Origin: S5-327 sp965116015
GTDB taxonomy: Bacteria; Chloroflexota; Dehalococcoidia; Lucifugimonadales; Australimonadaceae
Direction: 5' to 3'
Assembly (NCBI GenBank): GCA_965116015.1
Contig: OZ220477.1
Coordinates: 1,922,001-1,986,000, forward strand
Length of the DNA: 64,000 bases
Part shown: positions 8,435 to 18,100 of the stretch, piece by piece
Numbering within the stretch: position 1 is the first letter of the stretch
Layout of the letters: each line of letters starts with the position of its first letter
Translations under genes and position numbers: made by a program
Notes under the pieces: model-generated
Seen by the model: the letters and a program-made list of their open reading frames with translations, nothing else
What the model was told of the DNA's origin: nothing
The model's database searches: none

Positions 8435-9886
8435 ATGCCCACGACCGAACAGCAACCGGCTACCCTCCGAGCTCTCAAAGAGAGCGGCTACCGCGTCCTG
8501 CCGGTGCGCGAAGAGCTTCGCCGCAATCTCATCCAGCGACTCGAAGAGGGAATCCCCGTATTCCCCGGCATCGTCGGCTACGACGACACCGTCATCCCCC
8601 AGGTCGAGAACGCCCTCCTCGCCGGACAGGACATCATCCTCCTCGGCGAGCGCGGGCAAGCCAAGTCACGTATGATCCGCGCCCTCGTTGACTTGCTCGA
8701 CGAACAGATACCCATCGTGAAAGGCAGCGAGGTCAACGACGACCCCCTCGCCCCCATCTCCAAGTACGCCCAGGAGATCACCGGCGCCGAGGGCGACGAC
8801 ACCCCCATCGAATGGGTCGGACGCGACCGCCGCTACGGCGAGAAGCTCGCCACTCCCGACATCTCTATCGCCGACCTCATCGGCGACGTCGACCCCATCC
8901 GCATCGCCGAGGGACGGTACCTCTCCGACGAACTCGCCATCCACTACGGCCTCATCCCCCGCGCCAACAGAGGCATCTTCTGCATCAACGAGCTCCCCGA
9001 CCTCGCCGAGCGCATTCAAGTCGGACTCTTCAACCTTATGGAAGAGCGCGACGTGCAGATCAAGGGCTACCGCGTCCGCCTGCCACTCGACGTGCTCGTC
9101 GTCTCCAGCGCGAACCCCGAAGACTACACCAACCGCGGACGCATCATCACCCCCCTGAAAGACCGCTACGGCGCGCAGATACGCACCCACTACCCCCTCC
9201 AGCGCGAGCAAGAGATCGCCATTATGGACGTCGAGCGCACAAGCTTCCCCGACACCGAGGAGCGCATCCGCGTGCCGCGCTACATCAAAGAGATCCTCGC
9301 CGAATTCACCGCTCTCGCCCGTCGGCACCCTGAAATCAACCAGCGCTCCGGCGTAAGCGTCCGCGTCTCCATCGCCAACTACGAAACAGTCGTCGCGAAC
9401 GCCCTCCGCCGCGCCATCGTCGAGGGCGAAACCCATGCCTCCCCCCGCGTCACCGACCTTCCCTTTATGATCGCTTCCACCCTCGGCAAAGTGGAGCTCG
9501 AAACAATGGAAGAAGGCCGCGAAGAGAAAATCCTCTCCGACCTCACTAGAAAAGCCCTGCTCAACTCCTTCGACCGCTACTTCGCCCCCGCGGAATTCGA
9601 CCACCTCCTGATGGCGTTCGAGGCCGGCCAGACCTTCGACACCGGCGCCGACCTCCCCTCTCGCTCCTACGTCGACGCCCTCAGCGACTTCTTCACCGAC
9701 TCCGCCTCCGACATCGCCGCTCCGGACGACCAGAAGCGCGCGCTTGCCGGCGCGCTCAACAAGCTTGGCGCCGGCAACGAAAGCCCCGAGGTCGCCTCCG
9801 CCATCGAATTCGTCCTCGAAGGCCTCCACCTCAACCGCCGCCTCAACCGCGACCAGCTAAACGGAGGCTTCCGCTACCGCGTCTAA
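8435..9886 (+). CDS. MoxR/magnesium-chelatase-like AAA+ ATPase
   Basis: 483 aa. A nucleotide-binding P-loop GERGQAKS is at about residues 73-80, a Walker B-like CINELPDL near 183-190, and an ANPEDYTNRG sensor segment near 225. The order and spacing follow the magnesium chelatase subunit I/MoxR group, ring ATPases that remodel partner proteins, usually with a von Willebrand factor A protein encoded next door. No such partner is found here; the neighbour is trxB. AGGGAG stands about 7 nt before the ATG. The target is unknown. Confidence 0.8.
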   Translation: MPTTEQQPATLRALKESGYRVLPVREELRRNLIQRLEEGIPVFPGIVGYDDTVIPQVENALLAGQDIILLGERGQAKSRMIRALVDLLDEQIPIVKGSEVNDDPLAPISKYAQEITGAEGDDTPIEWVGRDRRYGEKLATPDISIADLIGDVDPIRIAEGRYLSDELAIHYGLIPRANRGIFCINELPDLAERIQVGLFNLMEERDVQIKGYRVRLPLDVLVVSSANPEDYTNRGRIITPLKDRYGAQIRTHYPLQREQEIAIMDVERTSFPDTEERIRVPRYIKEILAEFTALARRHPEINQRSGVSVRVSIANYETVVANALRRAIVEGETHASPRVTDLPFMIASTLGKVELETMEEGREEKILSDLTRKALLNSFDRYFAPAEFDHLLMAFEAGQTFDTGADLPSRSYVDALSDFFTDSASDIAAPDDQKRALAGALNKLGAGNESPEVASAIEFVLEGLHLNRRLNRDQLNGGFRYRV

Positions 9887-10081
9887 CGCGCCTGCGGGCT
9901 CCCTGCGCATCCCTCCTCGCGTCGCCCCTGAGCGGGCCCCCGTAAGCTGTCCGGCTTGCCATCCCGCCCCGCCTCTGACGCCCCCTGCCGGGACAGAGCG
10001 CTCTTCCCTGCCGGAGTATCATGTACTTAACGCTCCCCTTCCGGCAGCGAGCGCCAACATTCACCCGCAGAGGCAACGACT

Positions 10082-11008
10082 ATGACTCACGACGCGCAGT
10101 ACGACGTCATAATCATCGGTGGAGGCGCCGCGGGGCTGGCTGCATCCATCTATTCCGTTCGCGCAATGCTCAAAACCCTCATCATTGAGAAGCAAGCCGT
10201 AGGCGGCCAGATCCTCCTCACCGGCGAAATCGAGAACTACCCCGGCTTCCCCGAACCCATCGATGGCCCGGAGCTCGCTCAGCTTTACGAAAAACAAGCC
10301 GCGCGTTTCGGCGTCGATTTCGAATACGACACCGTCGTCCGCCTCGAGCTCGACGGCCCGGTCAAGCGCGTCATCGGCGAAGACCAGGAATACACCGCCC
10401 GCGCCGTCATCATCGCCTCCGGCGGCGAGCACAACAAACTCGACGTCCCCGGCGAAGACGAATTCTCCGGCAGGGGAGTGTCGTACTGCGCAACATGCGA
10501 CGGCAACTTCTTCCGCGATATGGACGTCACCGTCGTCGGCGGCGGCGACGCCGCGCTCGACGAGGGACTCTACCTCACCCGTATGGCCGGCAAAGTCACC
10601 GTCGTCCACCGCCGCGACTCGCTGCGGGCCAGCCGCATCCTCCAGCAGCGAGGGTTCGACAATCCAAAGATGGACTTCATCTGGGACACGGTCGTCGAGG
10701 AGATCAAAGGCAACGGCGTCGTCGACCGCGTCGCCCTCAAGAACGTCAAAACAGGCGAAGTCAGCGAGCGCCCCACCGAGGGCGTGTTCATCTTCATCGG
10801 CTTCCACCCCGTGAACGACTTTATGAAGGGCGTCGTCGAGCTCGACAGCGCCGGCCACATCGTCACGAACCTGCAGATGGAAACAAGCGCCCCGGGCGTA
10901 TTCGCCGCCGGCGACGTCCGCCAGTTCTCCGACCGGCAGCTCGCCAATGCAGTGGGCGACGGAGTCGCCGCCGCCCTCTCCGCGTATCGCTACCTCAATG
11001 AGGAGTAG
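10082..11008 (+). CDS. trxB: Thioredoxin reductase (NADPH)
   Basis: 308 aa, usual length. The N-terminal FAD dinucleotide-binding motif is IIGGGAAGLAAS, the redox-active pair is CATC in SYCATCDGNFF near residue 137, and the NADPH motif is VVGGGDAALDEG. The C-terminal FAD segment GVFAAGDVRQ is present. The enzyme keeps thioredoxin reduced in the cytoplasm using NADPH. A weak AGAGG precedes the ATG. The 3' end overlaps the convergent rsmI gene by 14 nt. No thioredoxin gene is adjacent. Confidence 0.95.
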   Translation: MTHDAQYDVIIIGGGAAGLAASIYSVRAMLKTLIIEKQAVGGQILLTGEIENYPGFPEPIDGPELAQLYEKQAARFGVDFEYDTVVRLELDGPVKRVIGEDQEYTARAVIIASGGEHNKLDVPGEDEFSGRGVSYCATCDGNFFRDMDVTVVGGGDAALDEGLYLTRMAGKVTVVHRRDSLRASRILQQRGFDNPKMDFIWDTVVEEIKGNGVVDRVALKNVKTGEVSERPTEGVFIFIGFHPVNDFMKGVVELDSAGHIVTNLQMETSAPGVFAAGDVRQFSDRQLANAVGDGVAAALSAYRYLNEE

Positions 11009-11834
11009 GCTCGTTCGGCTCCGCCAACGCCCCGTAGGCGCGCCGCCGCGGTACGCCAAGCTCTGCGGCTACCGCTGCCGCCGCCGCGCTCCGACTAAGC
11101 CCCCGCTCGCGCGCCGCCGCCATAGCCGCCGCGATTGCCGCGTCGTCCGGAGCCTCCGCCGCTGGCGGACGCGCGGCGCCCTCCACGACAAGCGTGAACT
11201 CGCCGCGCGGCGCAGTGAAGTGCGCAAGCGCCTCCGAAACAACGCCGCGGAACACCTCCTCGTGCAGCTTGGTCAGCTCCCGGCAGACCGCAATACGGCG
11301 GTCGCCGAGCACAGCCAGCATATCGCTGAGGCTTGCCCGCAGACGGTGCGGCGCCTCGAACAGAACGAGCGTCTCCTGGTAAGCGGCGGCCTTCGCAAAC
11401 GCCTCCCTGCGCGCCTTCCCTGCCCGTGGCGGAAACCCCAGAAAATGGAACGCGTCCGCAGGCATCCCCGCCACCGACAGCGCAGCAGTGACCGCCGACG
11501 CCCCCGGGACTGCCGCGACGCGATACCCCGCAGCGGCCGCCTCCGCCGCGAGCTGCGCTCCCGGGTCGCTTACCCCCGGCGCCCCGGCGTCCGTAACCAG
11601 CGCGACATCCCCGCTCCGCAGCGCGTTCAGAATCGACGGGCCGCGAGATCGAGCATTGTGCGCGTTGTAGCTGATCGCTCGTGTCGACAACCCCAGCCAG
11701 GCGAGCAGCTTGCGCGTCTGCCGGGTGTCCTCAGCCGCGATCAACGAAACCTCCCCCAGCGCCCGCGACCCGCGCGGCGTGAGATCCTCCAGGTTCCCGA
11801 TAGGCGTCGCTACGACATAGAGCGTTCCAGCCAT
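10995..11834 (-). CDS. rsmI: 16S rRNA (cytidine(1402)-2'-O)-methyltransferase RsmI
   Basis: The ATG at 11834 gives MAGTLYVVATPIGNLEDLTP, the standard RsmI N-terminus; a TTG at 11861 would add nine residues with no family support. Conserved SAM-dependent tetrapyrrole-methylase-fold segments follow: AAEDTRQTRKLL, LVTDAGAPGVSDPG and VPGASAVTAAL. The enzyme 2'-O-methylates C1402 in the decoding centre of 16S rRNA. About 279 aa, near normal. It converges on and slightly overlaps trxB. Confidence 0.95.
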   Translation of the reverse strand: MAGTLYVVATPIGNLEDLTPRGSRALGEVSLIAAEDTRQTRKLLAWLGLSTRAISYNAHNARSRGPSILNALRSGDVALVTDAGAPGVSDPGAQLAAEAAAAGYRVAAVPGASAVTAALSVAGMPADAFHFLGFPPRAGKARREAFAKAAAYQETLVLFEAPHRLRASLSDMLAVLGDRRIAVCRELTKLHEEVFRGVVSEALAHFTAPRGEFTLVVEGAARPPAAEAPDDAAIAAAMAAARERGLSRSAAAAAVAAELGVPRRRAYGALAEPNEPTPH

Positions 11835-11880
11835 AGGCTCGCGGCTGCTCCCTGGCGGCAATCGCGGGCGCCGGCCCGGC

Positions 11881-11886
11881 TATAAT
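11881..11886 (+). promoter_or_regulatory. Consensus -10 hexamer for the acyl-CoA dehydrogenase gene
   Basis: TATAAT is 44 nt before the ATG at 11930 in the gap between the divergent rsmI and acyl-CoA dehydrogenase genes. No good -35 is visible 16-18 nt upstream (GGCAAT/GCAATC), so confidence is limited. Confidence 0.45.
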
Positions 11887-11929
11887 CCTGCCGCGTCGGC
11901 ATTATACGAATCCACAGGGAGGCTCTCTT

Positions 11930-13087
11930 ATGGACGCCTTGTACACCGAGGAAGAACGCCTGCTGTGGCGAACAATGCGGGAGTTCGCCGATGCCGAAAT
12001 CGCCCCCAACGCCGCGCGGTGGGACGCGAACGAAGAATTCCCCTGGGCAAGCGTCGAGGCGATGCGCCGCACAGGCCTTATGGGAATGACCGCCAAGACC
12101 GAGCACGGCGGCGCAGGAGCCTCCTACGCCGAGCTTGCCATCGCCGCCGAAGAGATTGCCCGCGTGTGCCTCGCCTCCAGCACAACCCTACTCGCCCACC
12201 TCTCCCTTGGCGTCTCAACCCTCGACCGTTTCGCCAACGACGAACAGGCCTCGCGCTACTTCCCCGCCGCCGCGACCGGCGAGGAGATAGTGTCCTGGGC
12301 CCTCAGCGAGCCCAGCTCCGGCAGCGACGCCGCCGATATGCAGACCACCGCCGTGAGGCGCAGCGACGACTGCTACGTCCTCAACGGCTCGAAGATATTC
12401 ATCACCAACGCCCAAGAATCCTCCCTGATGGTCGTCTTCACGGCCACCGACCGCGCCCTCGGGCATCGCGGAACAACCGCGCTCGTCGTCGATACCCGCT
12501 TGCCGGGCGTCGAGATGCGCCCTATGCGCGGCAAACTCGGCATCCGCGGCTCCGGCACAGCCGAAGTCTACTTCACCGACGTTGAAGTCCCCGCCGCAGA
12601 TCGCCTCGGCGAAGAGGGCGAGGGGTTCCGCATCGCGATGACAATCCTCGACTCCAGCCGCATCTCCCTCGCCGCGCAGTCGGTCGGATTGGCGCAAGGC
12701 GCGTTCGAGGCTGCTGTCCGCTACGCGCAGCAGCGCGAAACTTTCGGACAACCCCTGAAAGAGCGCCAGGCCATCCAATTTATGCTGTCGGATATGGCCA
12801 CCCAGATCGACGCCGCGCGTCTCCTAACTCGCCGCGCGGCACAGCTGAAGGACGCTCACCTACCCCACAGCCGCGAGTCCGCCATGGCCAAACTCCACGC
12901 CTCGGAAACGGCTCACCTGTGCGTCGACAAAGGCCTGCAGATCTTCGGCGGCTATGGCTACTTCCGCGAGAACCCCATCGAGCGTATGTACCGCGACCAG
13001 CGCATCACCGAAATCTACGAAGGCTCCTCCGAGATCCAGCGCATCGTCATCGCCCGCAGCCTCCTCAAAGACTACGCCGTCGACTGA
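11930..13087 (+). CDS. Acyl-CoA dehydrogenase
   Basis: 385 aa, full length. The FAD/substrate-loop signature WALSEPSSGSDAADM is near residue 125, and the C-terminal signature QIFGGYGYFRENPIERMYRDQR is near 345, followed by the catalytic-loop Glu in ITEIYEGSSEIQ. This family oxidises acyl-CoA to trans-2-enoyl-CoA and passes electrons to ETF. Chain-length preference is not decidable. GGGAGG lies about 8 nt before the ATG. Its last 30 nt are repeated imperfectly downstream (13057-13195). No other beta-oxidation gene is adjacent. Confidence 0.95.
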   Translation: MDALYTEEERLLWRTMREFADAEIAPNAARWDANEEFPWASVEAMRRTGLMGMTAKTEHGGAGASYAELAIAAEEIARVCLASSTTLLAHLSLGVSTLDRFANDEQASRYFPAAATGEEIVSWALSEPSSGSDAADMQTTAVRRSDDCYVLNGSKIFITNAQESSLMVVFTATDRALGHRGTTALVVDTRLPGVEMRPMRGKLGIRGSGTAEVYFTDVEVPAADRLGEEGEGFRIAMTILDSSRISLAAQSVGLAQGAFEAAVRYAQQRETFGQPLKERQAIQFMLSDMATQIDAARLLTRRAAQLKDAHLPHSRESAMAKLHASETAHLCVDKGLQIFGGYGYFRENPIERMYRDQRITEIYEGSSEIQRIVIARSLLKDYAVD

Positions 13088-13195
13088 CGCCGACATCCTC
13101 CCCAGCCTCCTCAAAGACCACGCCTCCGACTGGCGCTGACATTCCCTCAGCGCCTCCCCAAAGACTACGCCGTCCGCCCGGCGCCCTCCCAGTCT
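13057..13195 (+). repeat. Decaying tandem copies of the acyl-CoA dehydrogenase 3' end
   Basis: A 46-bp unit beginning CAGCCTCCTCAAAGACTACG at 13057 covers the last ten codons, stop and following bases of the acyl-CoA dehydrogenase. It recurs at 13103 with a few changes and again, more diverged, at 13148. The second and third copies lie in non-coding sequence, so they look like slippage-type duplications now drifting. Confidence 0.75.
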
Positions 13196-13456
13196 AAGAA
13201 GCGCTACGGGGGAGCGCCCGCTGCTCGACCGCGCCCGGAGCCCCCTCCCGTTCGACTCTCCCGCGCAATCGAATGACCCTCATGCTCCCCTTGCGGACGC
13301 GAACCGACCGCTTGCGCCATCGACAGCAGCACGACTGCGCCGTGCTCCTCTCGCGGACGGCAACCGCTGGCGCAGACGTATCCCATTTCGCTATACTCCC
13401 TATTGCGACGACCCGACAACCACGCCGGACACGCGACACGGTGCTGAACATATTGG
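13196..13456. other. Non-coding stretch before the DNA methyltransferase
   Basis: No convincing gene is found between the repeat remnants and the methyltransferase leader. Two diverged copies of a roughly 37-bp segment (around 13282-13318 and 13342-13378, sharing GTGCTCC-like and GCGGACG cores) form an imperfect direct repeat. TATACT at 13392-13397 is a possible -10 for the methyltransferase, implying a leader of about 145 nt. Open frames across this region are short and lack family features. Confidence 0.5.
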
Positions 13457-13544
13457 CGCAAGTGGGCCTCTGGGCCCCCTTGTCATTCAGCGCCGGTTGG
13501 GTCGTCGCAAATCCTGCCTTGTGCCAGACAAGGGGGTTCTTGCG
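13457..13544 (+). promoter_or_regulatory. Leader structure that would hide the methyltransferase ribosome-binding site
   Basis: CCCCCTTGTC at 13475-13484 is perfectly complementary to GACAAGGGGG at 13527-13536, which contains the AAGGGGG ribosome-binding site of the gene at 13545. An outer stem CGCAAG (13457-13462) with CTTGCG (13539-13544) closes right up to the ATG. A competing local hairpin (GGGCC-TCT-GGGCCC, around 13464-13478) uses part of the same strand. This layout is what a translational on/off leader would look like; the regulator is unknown. Confidence 0.5.
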
Positions 13545-15029
13545 ATGCCCGACCACCGCTACCTCGCCGGCAACGTCCTCGTCTGCGGCGACAACATCGA
13601 CATCCTCCCCAACATGCCCGACGAGTGCATCGACCTCATTTACCTCGACCCGCCCTTCAACTCCAACCAGTTCTACGTCGCCGCATTCGGCGACAAGGGA
13701 ATGGTGGCGAACCAGCTCCGCGACATCTGGCGATGGACTGTGGGATCACAGAACACATTCGACAGCCTCCCCTATGGCCAGCTCCGCGACACCCTGCGCG
13801 GCATACGGCTGCAAGCGGGCGAGAAATCGCCGATGGCGGCCTACGCCGTATTTATGGGCGTTCGCCTCGCCCAGCTGCGCCGTGTCCTCAAACCCACAGG
13901 CAGCATCTACCTCCACTGCGACTGGCACGCCAACGCCCACCTCCGCATCCTTATGGACGCCATCTTCGGCGAACAACAATTCCGCAACGAAATCATCTGG
14001 TGCTACGAACGAGCGCATCCCGCAATGAAGCAGTTCAAACGAGTCCACGACACCGTGCTGTTCTACTCCAAGGGAGCCTCATGGACGTTCAACCCAATCC
14101 GCGTTCCCCGCAAAGACGGCACAAAAACGGGCCGAACATTCAAAAGACCAGACGGCTTCCTCTATGTCTCTGCCGAAGAGGGAAAGCTCTGCCCATCATG
14201 GTGGACCGATATCCCGTCATTCGGAACAGCAATGAGTTCCTCCGAACGCCTCGGCTACCCCACCCAGAAACCCCTCGCCCTTCTCAACCGCATCATCACC
14301 GCATCGTCTAACCCCGGCGATCTCGTCCTCGACCCGTTCTGCGGATGCGGAACTGCCGCCGACGCTGCGGCGTCCCTCGGACGAAAGTACCTCGGCATCG
14401 ACATCAGCGGCATTGCCGTACGCGTTATGCAGCAGCGATTGGAGTCGCGCGGCGACGCAGTCGCGCCAAAGGTGTTTGGTCTGACATGGGACGAGTTCGA
14501 CTGGAAGGAGTTCGAAAAGCGCGCCCTAGCCCAGCGCGACGACGTCGAAGATGGCATACCTGGCTGGGCGTGGGCCGAAGATAGAGTGGCTGCCCTGCTC
14601 AACGCCGTCCCCAACGCCCGCAAAACCGGCGACGGCGGCGTCGACGCCCGCTACTTCGGCGCGCTGGACATCGTGAAACACGAGGGAATCATCATCCCCA
14701 TCCAGGTGAAGATGCATCGCAAGCCGTCGATCGGGCGCCCGGATATGGACCGGCTGCTCGGCACGCAGACCGCGATGCAGAATCGCGGGCTGCACGCGCC
14801 GATGGCGATTATGGTCAGCCTCTACCCCCCGCCCGACTCGCTCCGCGTATTCGCTGCCGAGCAGGGACGAGTCACCCTAACCACCGACGAAGGCGGCGCA
14901 GTGAGCTACCCCCGCCTGCAAGCCCTCAGCGTCGAAGAAATGCTGCGCCACGGCGAGCGCCCAAAGCTCCCCCCGGCGGACCCGCGCTCCCTCGTCGGCG
15001 ACACTCAAGACAGGATGCTCGTCCTGTAG
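13545..15029 (+). CDS. Site-specific DNA methyltransferase fused to an Mrr-like PD-(D/E)XK nuclease domain
   Basis: The ATG at 13545 has AAGGGGG about 8 nt upstream; a TTG at 13497 would add 16 residues. The catalytic motif DPPF (LIYLDPPFNS, residues 28-37) comes before the SAM motif (LDPFCGCGTAADAA, near 261), the beta-class order of adenine-N6 or cytosine-N4 methyltransferases. After about residue 330 a separate domain reads GDGGVDAR ... PIQVK, the D-(x)n-QxK form of Mrr-like nucleases. A single chain with both activities could be a compact restriction-modification enzyme. No separate restriction or specificity subunit is nearby. Total 494 aa. Confidence 0.85.
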   Translation: MPDHRYLAGNVLVCGDNIDILPNMPDECIDLIYLDPPFNSNQFYVAAFGDKGMVANQLRDIWRWTVGSQNTFDSLPYGQLRDTLRGIRLQAGEKSPMAAYAVFMGVRLAQLRRVLKPTGSIYLHCDWHANAHLRILMDAIFGEQQFRNEIIWCYERAHPAMKQFKRVHDTVLFYSKGASWTFNPIRVPRKDGTKTGRTFKRPDGFLYVSAEEGKLCPSWWTDIPSFGTAMSSSERLGYPTQKPLALLNRIITASSNPGDLVLDPFCGCGTAADAAASLGRKYLGIDISGIAVRVMQQRLESRGDAVAPKVFGLTWDEFDWKEFEKRALAQRDDVEDGIPGWAWAEDRVAALLNAVPNARKTGDGGVDARYFGALDIVKHEGIIIPIQVKMHRKPSIGRPDMDRLLGTQTAMQNRGLHAPMAIMVSLYPPPDSLRVFAAEQGRVTLTTDEGGAVSYPRLQALSVEEMLRHGERPKLPPADPRSLVGDTQDRMLVL

Positions 15030-15030
15030 C

Positions 15031-15087
15031 GGGCTGTCCCGCTCCCCCATCTCGGAGCGATGCTTCGGAGATGCAGGGAACAGTCCC
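15031..15087. terminator. Imperfect compound hairpin between convergent methyltransferase and ftsK genes
   Basis: GGGCTGTCCC at 15031-15040 pairs imperfectly with GGGAACAGTCCC at 15076-15087, enclosing a second stem around ATCTC...GAGAT. It lies 2 nt after the methyltransferase stop and 29 nt before the ftsK stop, so it could end both transcripts. No clear T-run. Confidence 0.4.
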
Positions 15088-15115
15088 CCCTCCGAAACTG
15101 ATGCGAAAGGAACTG

Positions 15116-18100
15116 CTATGAGTCGGGGATGTAGATTACTTCGCGCGGCTTGCCCGGCTCGCCCGTCGATGCAACGATGCCCTCTTCCTCAAGCTGGTCC
15201 ATCAGCCGCGCGGCTCGCGGATACCCAATGCGCAACCGACGCTGGAGCAGCGACGTGGAAAGCTGACGGTTCGCCGCCGCTACTTGTAGCGCCCTGTCGT
15301 ACAGCGAATCGTTCTCGTCGAAATCGCCGCCTCCGCTCTCAGCCTCAGTCGTCTCTGCTTCGCGCGCCATCTCCTCGAGCGGTATCTCGCGCAGATTGGG
15401 ATCGGGCGGCTGCTCGCGCCAGTGATCGCTCAACGCCGCTGTCTCCTCCTCCGAGATATAGACCCCCTGTACGCGGCGCGCCTTTGGCGAGTCCGACGAT
15501 AGGAAGAGCATATCGCCCCGCCCGAGCAAACTCTCGGCTCCGCCGAAATCGAGAATCGTCCGCGAGTCGACCTGCGAGGCCACGTAGAAGGCGATTCGGC
15601 TCGGGAAGTTCGCCTTGATCAAGCCAGTAATGACGTTCACCGACGGACGCTGCGTGGCCACAACGAGGTGGATGCCCACGGCGCGCGCTAGCTGCGCCAG
15701 ACGCACCAGGCACGTCTCCACATCCGCCGGCGCCGTCATCATCAAGTCGGCAAGCTCGTCGATGCAGATAACGAAGAACGGCAAACGATCGGCGGCGTCC
15801 CTGTTCTTGTTGTAGGACTGGATGTTCCGAACTCCCACCTCCTCGAGCAACCGGTAGCGTCGGTTCATCTCCTGCACAGCCCCGCGGAGCAGCCGCACGA
15901 CCTGATCGGGCTCGACAACAACAGGAGTCACTAAGTGCGGAATGCCGTTGTACGGCGTCAGTTCCACCCGCTTCGGATCGACGAGCAGCATCCGCACACG
16001 CGAGGGAGGCTGGTCTTTGATAAGAGAAGAGATGATGGTGTTCATACACACGCTCTTCCCGCTGCCGGTGGAGCCGGCGATTAGCAAGTGCGGCATCTTG
16101 GCGAGATCAATCGCCACAGGCTCACCTGCCGGCGCCAGACCGAGCGCCACAGGAAGCCCGCCGCTCTCTTCCAGTCGCCGGTATTCGTTCGATTCCATCA
16201 CCGTGCGAATAGTCACTAGCGACGAGGACTTGTTGGGCACCTCGATGCCAACGATCGATTCCCCCGGAACCGGGGCCTGAATGCGCAGGCTCGGCGCCGC
16301 CAGCGCCAGCGCCAGATCCTTCTCCCTTGCGAGGATGTTCTGCACGCGAACCCGGTTGCCGCTCTGGTTCCCCGCCGGCTCAGGCGATGTCCGCGGACGC
16401 CGGGTCCACCCCGGCTCCAGCCCGAAGAGGAAACCCTCGTCGGCTCGCCGAACTTCGCGAATGACGACTTCGATGCCGTGCTCGGCAAGCGTTGCGACGA
16501 TCTGCTCCGCCGCTGCGGCAGGGTTGGCGGCCTCTGGAGCCTCCACCACCACGAGCGACTCGCCGGGGAGCGCATCAACGCGCAGCCTCGGCGACCTGAG
16601 CGCAAGCGCGAGGTCATTCTTGCGCGCGAGGATGCTGTTGACTTTCACGCGGCTGCCGCGATCAGGCTGCTCATCGGGAGTTCGCGACTGCTTCCAGCCG
16701 GGAACGAGCCCGAACATCGTTACGCTTGGGCCGGGACGAATCTCGTTGACCTGCACCTCGACGCCATACTGGGCGAGCGCTTCCTCGATGTCGCGCGCTG
16801 TCTGTTCGTGCTCTTCCGAAACAGCGACAGCCGGCAACGCCGGCGACAGCAGCGCCAGCGGCGGCAGCGCGACCGAAGTCCCTCCTGATGGCCCAGCGGC
16901 GGAGGCCCCAACGAAACCCGGGGCCACACCGGACTTGAAAACACCGTCAACTTGGCCCTCCTCGACAGTGAGTTCGTCGAATTCGTCGGAGAGAGAAGGG
17001 TCGAGGATGTCGTCTTCGCCCGCTGGCTCGCTGTCGTCGAAGCTGTCCGCTGTGCCCGCTGCGTCGTCGTGTTGCAGCTCGCGCTCCGTGTCCATTTGGG
17101 CATCGTCGCCGTCGACCAGCAGCTCGCGCTCTTCCGAGGGAGCCTGCGCATCAGCGGGCGGCTCTACAGTCGCGTCCTGCTCAGGAGCGCGACTGCCCGC
17201 CTTCACAGCAGAATCGAGGGCGACTTTCCACGGCGCGTCCTGCCGCTGCGCCGACGGGTTGGACGGATTGTCGGCTGTGCTCGCCCCCCGAGGTCGGCTG
17301 CTGAGGCTCGACGCTCCTTGCATAGGCCGCGCCTCAACATAACCGGGATTCGGACGCCACGGGCGGGCGCGCTGCTGTGCGCCTCGCAGGAAATCCGGAA
17401 GATCGGAGTTGATCGTGTCGATGCCTACGCTGAAGTACGACGCGTTGCTGGGCGTGTAGAGTTGCCAGTTGTCGCTCGCAGCCATCTCGCGCTCCCGGGC
17501 CAACTCTCGTTCACGCTCTCGTTGGAGCTCGCGTTCTTTCGCCCGCGCTCTGCGGCGTTCGGAGATGCCGTGCGCCACAGCGGAGGCGCCGCGTCCTGCC
17601 ATGCGATGCAGCGGATACGCGCGGTAGGCCTGCGCCAGACCCGACCCCACAGAAGCGGAGGCGCGACCTAGACCTCTCGCCGCTCCGAGGAACACCGGCG
17701 GCGCGATGAACCACGCCCCGGCGGCGACGAGCGCACTGGTGCGAAGCACGCCGATTGCGCCCTCTGCGCCCCGAAGCTGATTGCCGATGTCGCCCCCGAG
17801 AGGCGCCTCGCCGATAAGCGGGAACTCCCATGTGACGTACGAGAGAACAGCGAAGCCGCTCACAGCCAGAATGCCGGAGCCGATGATATGCCGCCAGCGC
17901 CGCAAGGCAGGCAGGATGCCGCGCATGAACAAGAGCACGACGCCGCCCGCCCAAAGAATGGGCAACGCGATTGCGGCGCCCATCGCGCTCAACGTGTTGG
18001 CGGCAGCCGTGCGCAGAGGGTCGATGAGCCACGCCGGTTGCACGAAAACAGCGAGCGCGGTGAACGCCATTGCAATCGTCGCTGCGGTGAGCGCAAGCCC

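Noticed and set aside
13273..14028. A 251-codon frame ahead of and into the methyltransferase
   Set aside because: Ser/Thr-rich, no family features and overlaps the methyltransferase frame.
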